Assembly (NCBI RefSeq): GCF_003285015.1 | Contig: NZ_QMFB01000036.1 | Coordinates: 1 to 64,000 of the forward strand | Direction: 5' to 3' | DNA: 64,000 bases | Source: Paenibacillus contaminans | Lineage (GTDB): Bacteria; Bacillota; Bacilli; Paenibacillales; NBRC-103111 | Translations under genes and position numbers: made by a program | The notes under the pieces: model-generated | Told to the model about the DNA's origin: nothing | What the model saw: the letters and a program-made list of their open reading frames with translations, nothing else | The model's database searches: none | Shown here: piece by piece, positions 9,479 to 16,618 of the stretch | Position numbering within the stretch: the stretch's first letter is position 1 | Layout of the letters: each line of letters begins with the position of its first letter

Positions 9479-10060
9479 ATGATGTTGAATAAAGAAACGG
9501 AAACGCGGCTGAGCAAGTTTATGACCAAGCTGCTGCGTCATACGCCAGGGGCTTACGGTCTCGTTCTGGATCCGACGGACGGATCGTACAGGCTGGATAA
9601 GCTGCATAGCGTAATTCGTTCGCAGCCCAATTGGTCCCGGGTCACGATCGAGGATATCGAACAGGTAGTGAAGAGCTGCGAGAAGCAGCGTTTTGAAATA
9701 AAAGACGGACGCATCCGCGCAAGGTACGGTCACAGTCATGACAAGGTTCAGTACGAGCCGGGCACCCCGCCGGATAGTTTGTATCATGGAACGAATACGC
9801 ATGCGGCTCCAACTATAATGAGCGAAGGCATACGTCCGATGGGCAGGCAATACGTGCATCTGTCGGAAGGGACGCATTTTGCGACGCTTGCGGGGAAAAG
9901 GCGGGGGGAGCTCGTTATTTTGAGCGTCGATACGCGTAAGGCGGCTGCGGCCGGTACCCGGTTTTATTATGCAGGGAATGAAGTGTGGCTGGCGGATTCC
10001 GTACCTCCTTCATGCTGTGCGATTTTTACGAACACCAAGGAGGAAGAAGGCAATGAATAA
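9479..10060 (+). CDS. kptA: RNA 2'-phosphotransferase (KptA/Tpt1 family)
   Basis: This 193-residue protein has the Tpt1/KptA layout. An N-terminal winged-helix part contains LSKFMTKLLRH (catalytic Arg-His at R20-H21), then the RARYGHS segment and the ADP-ribosyltransferase-like part SLYHGT...YVHLSE. The family moves an internal RNA 2'-phosphate to NAD+, releasing ADP-ribose cyclic phosphate and nicotinamide. In eukaryotes this finishes tRNA splicing; the bacterial role is unsettled. The stop codon overlaps the tatD start by 8 bp (10053-10060), so the two are translationally coupled. With rtcB downstream it suggests an RNA-repair setting (inference). Confidence 0.92.
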   Translation: MMLNKETETRLSKFMTKLLRHTPGAYGLVLDPTDGSYRLDKLHSVIRSQPNWSRVTIEDIEQVVKSCEKQRFEIKDGRIRARYGHSHDKVQYEPGTPPDSLYHGTNTHAAPTIMSEGIRPMGRQYVHLSEGTHFATLAGKRRGELVILSVDTRKAAAAGTRFYYAGNEVWLADSVPPSCCAIFTNTKEEEGNE

Positions 10061-10844
10061 ACAAATCGTCGATATTGGCGTTAATCTCATCCATCGGTCC
10101 TTTCAACAGGATCGCGATCAAGTCATATCTCGCGCGGAAGCGGAAGGGGTATGGCCGCTCATTTTGACGGGTACGCATATGCGAAACAGCGAAGAGGGCG
10201 CCCGGTTTGCGGGCAAATTTCCAGGCAAGCTGTATACGACTGCGGGCATTCACCCCCATGATGCAAAAAGCTGCGACGCGGGAACCATCCCGAAGCTTCG
10301 CGAGCTAGCGGCGCTTCCGCAGGTCGTGGCCATCGGAGAATGCGGCTTGGACTACAACCGCGATTTTTCGCCGCGCGACGTGCAGCGCAAATGGTTCGAG
10401 GAGCAGGTGCGGCTTGCTTGCGAGCTGGATATGCCGCTGTTTCTGCATGAGCGCGAAGCGTTTCGCGACTTCAAAGCGATCCTGGACGAGCACAGGAGCC
10501 GGCTGGGACGGGCGGTCGTCCACTGCTTTACGGGCAGCGAAACGGAGCTTCGCGTCTATTTGGAGATGGGGCTGTACATCGGCATCACCGGATGGATCTG
10601 CGATGAACGACGAGGCAGCCACCTAAGGAAGCTCGTCAAAATCATTCCCCCTGACCGGCTCATGGTAGAAACGGACGCTCCGTTCCTGACGCCCCGGGAT
10701 TTGCCGAACAAACCGGCCGACGGACGGAACGAGCCGGCGTTTTTGCCGCATATCGTCAAGACGATCGCAAAGTGCGTGGGCAAAAGCTTCGACGAAATGG
10801 CCGAGTCGACGACGAAGACGGCGAAGGCGTTTTTCGGGGTGTAG
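10053..10844 (+). CDS. tatD: TatD-type metal-dependent nuclease
   Basis: The protein is 263 residues from the ATG at 10053, chosen because AGGAGGAAGAAGG lies just upstream; the longer upstream frame lies inside kptA. It opens with DIGVNL, like E. coli TatD, instead of the DTHCH opening of the YcfH/YabD branch. It keeps AGIHPHD, IGECGLDYNRDFS, the HE and HCFTG metal ligands, GITGWICDERRG and ETDAPFLTPRDL. Family members are TIM-barrel 3'-5' exonucleases acting on DNA and RNA. The overlap with kptA implies co-translation, so a role in RNA end processing is plausible (inference). Confidence 0.9.
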   Translation: MNKQIVDIGVNLIHRSFQQDRDQVISRAEAEGVWPLILTGTHMRNSEEGARFAGKFPGKLYTTAGIHPHDAKSCDAGTIPKLRELAALPQVVAIGECGLDYNRDFSPRDVQRKWFEEQVRLACELDMPLFLHEREAFRDFKAILDEHRSRLGRAVVHCFTGSETELRVYLEMGLYIGITGWICDERRGSHLRKLVKIIPPDRLMVETDAPFLTPRDLPNKPADGRNEPAFLPHIVKTIAKCVGKSFDEMAESTTKTAKAFFGV

Positions 10845-10905
10845 GCGTCGAATATCGAAAGTCCGGTAAACGATCGTTATAACGAAACTTTCCGCTCTAC
10901 GGTGA

Positions 10906-10934
10906 TTGACCGCCGCGGGTGGTGCCGCTATGAT
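10906..10934 (+). promoter_or_regulatory. Strong sigma-A promoter between tatD and rtcB
   Basis: TTGACC (10906-10911), a spacer of exactly 17 bp and TATGAT (10929-10934). Transcription would begin near 10941, directly upstream of the AAAGGAGG site and the 28-codon ORF. Confidence 0.75.
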
Positions 10935-10966
10935 AAAAGTACTTAAACGAAAGGAGGCCGAAGACG

Positions 10967-11053
10967 ATGACCGCAAGTATTCAGAAGTCGAACATAGTGC
11001 CGCCAATTGCAAACGAACGTTCATCGCTCGTCGGCCTCTACGGAGAAACATGA
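10967..11053 (+). CDS. 28-residue small ORF with ideal ribosome-binding site
   Basis: The ATG at 10967 follows AAAGGAGG (10950-10957) at 9 bp, behind a good promoter. It reads 28 codons to the TGA at 11051, beginning MTASIQKSN and ending LVGLYGET. No membrane segment is present. The start region is predicted to be base-paired with codons near the end of the ORF. It may be a regulatory leader peptide or a small protein; I recognise no homologue. Confidence 0.45.
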   Translation: MTASIQKSNIVPPIANERSSLVGLYGET

Positions 11054-11115
11054 TAGACGGGGATTGTTTTCCGTATTCACGGGAAACGATCCGCTTCTTT
11101 GCCGAACCGACCGAG

Positions 11116-11142
11116 CCGTGGACGAAACGTCCGCGGTTTTTT
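11116..11142 (+). terminator. Intrinsic terminator upstream of rtcB
   Basis: CCGTGGACG pairs with CGTCCGCGG (one G-U) over an AAA loop, followed by six T. It ends the small transcription unit, so rtcB transcription would need read-through or a separate promoter. Confidence 0.85.
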
Positions 11143-11173
11143 CGTGTTTGCAGCACGTGGGCGCAGATCTAAA

Positions 11174-11216
11174 GCGCGGTAAACGCGCCGCCTAGAAGAA
11201 CGGCGAAGCCGGATAT
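11174..11216 (+). repeat. Diverged copy of the GGTAAACGCG dispersed element
   Basis: GCGGTAAACGCGCC and GAACGGCGAAGCCG match the left and central parts of the better-preserved copy at 54714-54758. The right end (GTTTATCC) is degraded. Confidence 0.5.
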
Positions 11217-11274
11217 TTTGGCTCCCGTTCGCGCGGGTAAACGATATTTTTCAACTAGAAAGGGTTATTTATAT

Positions 11275-12705
11275 ATGGAAACAATCATGAACGATGCCTA
11301 TTACAGGCAAGTAAAGCTTCCGGCGGGGCTGCTGCACGTGTACGCCAGCTCGCCGTTATACGAAACGCTCGACTACAAAGTATTCGAGATGGCCAACAAC
11401 AATCTGCAAATTCCGAACCAGCGGTATATGAGCTACACCCCGGACGTCCATGTGGGCGTCGGCACATGCATCGGCACGACGGCGGTTTGGGATGCGGGAG
11501 ACGGCTACGTATCGCCTTCCATCGTAGGCAGCGATATCGGCTGCGGGATGCGCGTGCATCTGACCAACATGCACCGAGACGAGCTGAAAGAGGTGAAGCT
11601 GCGCCGCAAGCTTGTGAAAGCGATCGAGCGGAATATGCCGGTGGAGGAGCATGCGCGGGGATATTTTTCGGATATCCGGCTGGAGCATGTGGTTGCGAAG
11701 GGCCTGCACGGCCTACCCAAAAAGTACGTCCCCGACCACTACTCGCCGCGCAAGGCGACTTCGCTGACGCATGTGGAGCGCAGCAAATTCCATTTCGATC
11801 AGGAAGCGCTCGACCGTCTGCCCGCCAACGTCTGGCACCGCTCGCACCGGCAGCTCGGTACGCTTGGGAACGGGAATCATTTTGTAGAGATTCAGGCGGT
11901 GGAAATTGCCGAAGAAAACCGGGAGGTTGCGGAGAAATGGGGGCTTTTTGACGGGCAGGTCATCGTGATGATCCACTCCGGCTCGCGCGCTTGGGGAGGG
12001 GCGGTCAGTCAGCACGGCAGCACCGATATGGCCAAAATGATGCGCAGCGCCGGGCTCGGCACGGCGGATCCGAGGCTTGTTTTCGGCCCGCTCGATCATC
12101 CGGCGTCGCAGGTATATGTCAATCTTATGTATTCGGCGCTCAATTACGCGGTCGTCAACCGGCATTTGATCGCATACGCCGTTCGCGAAGCCGGGCAAGA
12201 GGTGTTCGGCTCCAAATTTCAGATGACGACGCTGTATGATTTGATGCATAACTATGCATGGGAGGAGTCGCATGAGGGCGCATCGCGCTTCGTGCACCGG
12301 AAAGGGGCTACGCGTTCGCTGCCGCCGGGTCATCCGGACAATCCCGCCCCCTATATGGAAACGGGGCATCCGGCGCTTATACCGGGATCGATGGGGACGG
12401 CCTCTTACTTGATGGTCGGCAGGCCGGGAGGCGCGAGCAATTATCATTCGATTTGCCACGGCGCTGGCCGCATTCGTTCCCGGAGCGCTACGAAACGGCT
12501 GATAACGATCGACGAGTTTTCGTCGTCGCTGCGGGTCGGAACAGAGGACGAAGTGGTCGTCAATCACCGGTCGCTTGAAACGATTTTGGACGAATCGCCG
12601 CAGGCCTACAAAGATGTGGATCAAATTATCGAAAGCGTCGTGGGGGCCGGCTTAGCCGAAGTGGTAGCCAAATGCAAGCCGCTGGCGACCGTCAAAGGAG
12701 CGTAA
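11275..12705 (+). CDS. rtcB: RtcB-family RNA ligase
   Basis: This 476-residue protein has the full RtcB signature: SDIGCGM (metal Cys), GTLGNGNHFVE, MIHSGSR, HRKGATR, PGSMGTASY, and CHGAGR holding the histidine that is guanylylated. RtcB joins 2',3'-cyclic-phosphate (or 3'-phosphate) and 5'-OH RNA ends using GTP and Mn2+, and acts in RNA repair and tRNA splicing. The ATG at 11275 has AAAGGG 10 bp upstream. One base separates its stop from the AAA-ATPase start, so they are co-transcribed. No RtcA cyclase or archease-like gene is in the window. Confidence 0.93.
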   Translation: METIMNDAYYRQVKLPAGLLHVYASSPLYETLDYKVFEMANNNLQIPNQRYMSYTPDVHVGVGTCIGTTAVWDAGDGYVSPSIVGSDIGCGMRVHLTNMHRDELKEVKLRRKLVKAIERNMPVEEHARGYFSDIRLEHVVAKGLHGLPKKYVPDHYSPRKATSLTHVERSKFHFDQEALDRLPANVWHRSHRQLGTLGNGNHFVEIQAVEIAEENREVAEKWGLFDGQVIVMIHSGSRAWGGAVSQHGSTDMAKMMRSAGLGTADPRLVFGPLDHPASQVYVNLMYSALNYAVVNRHLIAYAVREAGQEVFGSKFQMTTLYDLMHNYAWEESHEGASRFVHRKGATRSLPPGHPDNPAPYMETGHPALIPGSMGTASYLMVGRPGGASNYHSICHGAGRIRSRSATKRLITIDEFSSSLRVGTEDEVVVNHRSLETILDESPQAYKDVDQIIESVVGAGLAEVVAKCKPLATVKGA

Positions 12706-12706
12706 C

Positions 12707-14305
12707 ATGAGCGAAACGAGAACAGAAATGAACGCGAAGCAGACGTTAGTAGCGAAAGTTAAGTCAGATGCGGCGCAATTGGGTGACGCGAAAGCCAAGC
12801 CAGATGCGATAAAGCAGCCGGCCATAGCGAAAGCTGAGCAAGCAGCGACCAAGCAGCCATCCGAGGCGAAAGCCGGTCAAGCGGTGGTCGAGAGGCAGTC
12901 CGAGGCTAAAGCAGAGTCAATGGTGGTCGAGCAGCCGTCTGAGGCGAAAGCGAAGTCAGCGGCGATCGGGCAGCCGTCCGTGGCGAAAGCGGCGGTCAGA
13001 CAAACGGCCTCGGCTAAAGCCAAGGCCGCGGCGATCAAGCTGTCGGCTGAGCAAAGCAAGCCTTCGCCGTTGTACGAGGACTTCGCCTATGTCATTCGGG
13101 CCGTTCATGCGATGCTGGCGAACAAGTACGGGAAGGCGTTCCACATGTACGAAAGCGACGACGGCAATGAGGAATATTGGACGATGCTGGAGGAAGACGT
13201 CCGCGGGAACGGCGGCGGGGTCGAGCTGGTCGGACGTATTTTCGAGCAGGTCGAGTCGAAGGCGTTCGCTTACGATGCGGAAGCTTCGGAGGCGGGGCAT
13301 CGCATTTTTCCGTCGGTGCGCAACAATGTGTTCGCTTATCCCGAGTGGGGAGTGGCGCTGGCGCGGGTGCCCGTTTTTCGGAACCACGGCATGTTTGCCG
13401 AGGACTTCGTGTTTGCCGTCAGCGACGAGGCGCTGCTGAATTTCCTCGCCTACACCCGCGAACGGCTGCGGGAACAGGACCGGCGAAGCGTGACGATTTA
13501 TACGGACAGCCGTCATGGCATCGAGACGGAGCTGGTGCCGATGACCCGCATGGTGGAACGGGATGAAGTGATTATGAGCGACACGGTGAAAAAAGAAATT
13601 TTTCGCTCGATCGACCAATTTTTTATCGGCGACCGCGGGTTCTTTCAGAAGTTCGGAATCCCGTATAAAAGAGGGATTTTGCTGTACGGCAGGCCCGGCA
13701 ATGGAAAAACTACGCTCGTCAAATCGATCGCCGGAAGCGTGAAGGCGCCTGTCGCCTACTGGCAAATTACCGAGCATACGTGCAGCGAATCGATCCAGGA
13801 AGTGTTCCAAGCCGCGGTGAAAAAAGCCCCGATGATTCTCGTCATCGAAGATATCGACTCGATGCCGGTGCAGGTCCGATCGTATTTTCTGAATATGCTG
13901 GACGGCGCGACGTCGAAGGAAGGCATTTTTCTTATCGGCACGACCAACTATCCGGAGAAAATCGATCCCGCTTTGATAAACCGGGCGGGCCGGTTCGACC
14001 GAGCCTACGAGATCAAGCTGCCGACGTCGGAGCTAAGGCTTGCGTATTTGCAGCGCAAAGGGCTGCAGGAGCTTTTGGGCGAGGATGGCATGCGGGACGC
14101 CGTTAGGCAAACGGACGGCTTTACGTTCGCACAGTTGAACGAGCTGTACGTATCGGCGGTGCTGGAGTGGCACGGGGAGGGGCATGTCAACGTGGCGGCA
14201 ATCGCCAGAAGCATGAAGGCGGAGCACGACAAAGGGCGCACGCAGGTGTGGCTGAAGGATGAAGAGGAGCCGCGCGTCGGTTTTTTGGCGGCGGAGCGGG
14301 CATAG
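12707..14305 (+). CDS. AAA+ ATPase (BCS1/AAA-central type) with Ala/Lys-rich N-terminal repeats
   Basis: Residues 12-118 are low complexity, with repeated SEAKA / AKA modules spaced 11-17 residues apart and no Cys or Trp, probably disordered or a flexible helix. A middle domain (120-300) precedes one AAA module: Walker A GRPGNGKTT (328-336), Walker B MILVIEDID (376-384), sensor-1 GTTNYPEKIDPAL and an arginine-rich NRAGRFDR. It starts one base after the rtcB stop, with AAAGGAG in the rtcB end. An AAA ATPase fused transcriptionally to rtcB may remodel the ligase or its RNA-protein substrate (inference). A short terminator follows. Confidence 0.88.
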   Translation: MSETRTEMNAKQTLVAKVKSDAAQLGDAKAKPDAIKQPAIAKAEQAATKQPSEAKAGQAVVERQSEAKAESMVVEQPSEAKAKSAAIGQPSVAKAAVRQTASAKAKAAAIKLSAEQSKPSPLYEDFAYVIRAVHAMLANKYGKAFHMYESDDGNEEYWTMLEEDVRGNGGGVELVGRIFEQVESKAFAYDAEASEAGHRIFPSVRNNVFAYPEWGVALARVPVFRNHGMFAEDFVFAVSDEALLNFLAYTRERLREQDRRSVTIYTDSRHGIETELVPMTRMVERDEVIMSDTVKKEIFRSIDQFFIGDRGFFQKFGIPYKRGILLYGRPGNGKTTLVKSIAGSVKAPVAYWQITEHTCSESIQEVFQAAVKKAPMILVIEDIDSMPVQVRSYFLNMLDGATSKEGIFLIGTTNYPEKIDPALINRAGRFDRAYEIKLPTSELRLAYLQRKGLQELLGEDGMRDAVRQTDGFTFAQLNELYVSAVLEWHGEGHVNVAAIARSMKAEHDKGRTQVWLKDEEEPRVGFLAAERA

Positions 14306-14317
14306 TCCTCTGATTAT

Positions 14318-14338
14318 ACCGGCCTGTAGGCCGGTTTT
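14318..14338 (+). terminator. Terminator after the rtcB-AAA operon
   Basis: ACCGGCC pairs with GGCCGGT around TGTA, followed by only four T. Confidence 0.65.
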
Positions 14339-14774
14339 GGCGCGAGTGCGCCCATAAGCTTCGGGGTTCTTTTTAGCAGGATAACGGCGGTGGCTTCCGT
14401 TAGTACTGGATGTCCGCCGATTCCTATTTCCGGTATACCGCCAAAAGCGGTGAAAGCAGTCCCCAAGTGCTTTTTTTTAATAGCGACACATGCAGCGAGA
14501 CGGCTCTTTGCGGAGTGATCTCGCTGTTATTTTTTTGTAATGGGTTCGGAGCCAGGCGCGACGTTCATATATTTTGTTACAGGGTTTGAAAGGAAAGCAT
14601 GCCCGAATGTGGAAATGGTTAAAAGCCGGAAAGCGCGCGCGATTCGTCTAGGTTGTTCGATTCGGGAAGTTTTTTGTTTGCGCGCGGATCGCAGATTGCC
14701 GGTAACATTTAGCTGCTGTAAGTCGTTTTAATGATGTAAGGAAACGCCAAACTACTTTGCTCGAGAGGGATATG
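14339..14774. other. Intergenic region before the SWIM gene
   Basis: About 430 bp. It has one terminator-like hairpin (14493-14537) and T-runs at 14471-14478, but no ORF with a ribosome-binding site and no clear promoter. A short untranslated transcript ending at 14537 is possible. Confidence 0.4.
14493..14537 (+). terminator. Terminator-like hairpin in the gap before the SWIM gene
   Basis: CAGCGAGA pairs with TCTCGCTG with a nested CTC/GAG, followed by TTATTTTTTT. The transcript it would end is not identified. Confidence 0.55.
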
Positions 14775-16214
14775 ATGAATGCTGTAACCGAAGCTTATAT
14801 CGATTCGCTCGCTTTGAATGCCGCCGCTATGAAGAACGGACGGGACTTGGCCAAGAAGAACAGCTTTCCGAAGCTGTGCAGGTCCGAAGACGAGACGCTT
14901 CTGTTCGGCGAGTGCAAAGGCAGCGGGAAAGAGCCGTACCGGTGCTCCGCCGATTTTGTGAAGCCCGAAAGCCCGGTGTTTCGCTGCTCCTGTCCGAGCC
15001 GTCAGTTCCCGTGCAAGCACATTTTAGGGCTGCTGTATGCTTATGCGGTCGGCAGCGCTTTTCAAACGGAGGACATTCCGGAGGATATCGCGGACAAACG
15101 GGACAAGGCGGTAAAACGGGAAGAAAAGAAGAAGGAAGCCATAGCCGGCGATGATACGCCTCCGGTCGCGAAGAAGACGAACAAATCCGCGTTAGTCAAA
15201 AAAATATCTGCGCAAATGGAAGGAATCGAGCTGCTTGACAAGCTGCTCCTTCAAATCGTGCAAACCGGGCTCGGCGGAATAGACGCCAAAATGGCGCGTA
15301 TGCTCGAAGACCAGGCCAAGCAGTTAGGCAACCATTATGTGCCTGGCGTGCAGGCCGCTTTTCGCGAGTTTCTGCTGTTATTCCAAGGCGATGGCGAACG
15401 GGAAGCGATCTACACGGAAGCGATAGACAAGTTGACCTCCCTGCAGACGCTTGTTAAGCGGGGCCGGAGCTATTTGACGGCTCGAAAAGAAAACCCGGAT
15501 ACGCCTCTGGCAACCGATTCGGCCATCGAAGAATGGCTGGGGCATGCCTGGCAGTTGTCCGAGCTGCGCGAAAGCGGGCTTTTGGTGCGTGACGCCGAGC
15601 TGCTGCAGCTTGCGTTCCATTCTTATGGTGACGACGCTCGAAGCGAATACGTGGATGAAGGGTACTGGCTGGAGCTGGCAAGCGGCAAAGTGTACGCAAA
15701 CAGGAATTACCGGCCGTACCGGGCGGTAAAGCATATGAAGGAGGAGGACACGCTTCATCCGGTTGTGAAGGCGAAGGAAGCGCTCGTCTATCCGGGTGAT
15801 GCGAATCCTAGGCTCCGCTGGGAGGATCCGGTTTTCCGCGAGCCGGAAGAGCGCGATTTTGCCGCAATACGCGGGCATGCCCGGAGAGCGTATGCGGAAG
15901 TCATTAAGCAGGTAAAGGATCAGATGAAAAATCCGCTTTCGGATAAGCATCCGGTCGTCCTGCTGCATGTGAAGGAGATCGTGAAGCAAGGCGAAGCCTA
16001 CGCGCTGGAAGACGGGCAAGGGAAGCGGATCGCGCTCGGCGATATCAAGCGTCTGCAGCAGCCGTCCGTACAGCTTCTGCCGCTTTTGAAGAAGGCATAT
16101 TTAAAGGAACAGGCGATGCTTGTCATGTTCGAGCATGATTTGGGGACAGGCCAGCTGCTTGCTCAGCCTTTGACGCTGATTACCGAGCAAGAACGGATTC
16201 GGCTGTTGTATTGA
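14775..16214 (+). CDS. SWIM zinc-finger protein
   Basis: The N-terminal region has the SWIM motif CxCx6CxH: C71, C73, C80 and H82 in the segment CSCPSRQFPCKH. SWIM fingers bind zinc and usually mediate nucleic-acid or protein contacts. A charged Lys/Glu-rich stretch (about 105-140) follows, then some 330 helical residues of unknown function. I use the ATG at 14775 (479 aa) because the GAGAGGG site is too close to the ATG at 14772. It is the first of five co-directional genes (SWIM, HEAT/DUF5691-like, MoxR, DUF5682-like, VWA). I know the same combination from actinobacterial genomes, where its role is undetermined. Confidence 0.82.
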   Translation: MNAVTEAYIDSLALNAAAMKNGRDLAKKNSFPKLCRSEDETLLFGECKGSGKEPYRCSADFVKPESPVFRCSCPSRQFPCKHILGLLYAYAVGSAFQTEDIPEDIADKRDKAVKREEKKKEAIAGDDTPPVAKKTNKSALVKKISAQMEGIELLDKLLLQIVQTGLGGIDAKMARMLEDQAKQLGNHYVPGVQAAFREFLLLFQGDGEREAIYTEAIDKLTSLQTLVKRGRSYLTARKENPDTPLATDSAIEEWLGHAWQLSELRESGLLVRDAELLQLAFHSYGDDARSEYVDEGYWLELASGKVYANRNYRPYRAVKHMKEEDTLHPVVKAKEALVYPGDANPRLRWEDPVFREPEERDFAAIRGHARRAYAEVIKQVKDQMKNPLSDKHPVVLLHVKEIVKQGEAYALEDGQGKRIALGDIKRLQQPSVQLLPLLKKAYLKEQAMLVMFEHDLGTGQLLAQPLTLITEQERIRLLY

Positions 16215-16220
16215 AGCGAT

Positions 16221-16420
16221 CGTAACTGGATTTTCTACAGCTAATTATTTGATTTTCGCTTAATTGGCTTAAGTAACTGGATTTTCTGAAGCTAAATATC
16301 CGAAAAAAGCGTATTTCCTGGATAACGGCGAAACTAGCTGCAGGTTTTCCATTTCGTTGCCCGAAACGAGGGGAAATGCGGAAAATAACTGTATGTTTTC
16401 CATTTAGCATACGATTGCGC
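16221..16420. repeat. Degenerate intergenic repeat, AACTGGATTTTCT type
   Basis: Four units of about 50-55 bp follow one another. Two begin GTAACTGGATTTTCT (16222, 16273). Two more are diverged and carry GGTTTTCCATTT and TGTTTTCCATTT. The composition is AT-rich against the GC-rich genes on both sides. The rest of the 400-bp gap (16421-16618) holds only the AAAGGAG site for the next gene. Confidence 0.6.
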
Positions 16421-16618
16421 GTAAGGTTGGCGAAAGGAGTGAACTGCCTGCAAACGTTCGACTAGGGAGGCAGTTACAAAAAGTTACCTTTCAGACTATA
16501 GCGGCCTTTCGCACAACAGAGGTAGTTTTCGGCGAGAGTCCGACTGAGGTTCCATAAAAGCGAGTTTGTTTCACGCTGTTAGTTTGAACGCGCACTAGCA
16601 CTTAAAGGAGTATATCCG

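Larger units (their letters stand above)
10941..11142 (+). ncRNA. Candidate structured RNA / leader of about 200 nt
   Basis: This is the predicted transcript between the promoter at 10906-10934 and the terminator at 11116-11142. Stem 1 pairs GAGGCCGA (10954-10961) with TCGGCCTC (11031-11038) and CGATGA (10965-10970) with TCATCG (11021-11026). It therefore locks up both the Shine-Dalgarno and the ATG of the small ORF. Stem 2 (11061-11092) has two 14-nt arms with two G-U pairs around ATTC. Stem 3 is the terminator. It could be a regulatory leader for rtcB, an independent small RNA, or a small mRNA. It matches no riboswitch class I can name. Confidence 0.5.

Noticed and set aside
10906..11172. 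88-codon ORF between tatD and rtcB
   Set aside because: It starts inside the promoter, has no ribosome-binding site, and is in a different frame from the well-placed 28-codon ORF in the same region.
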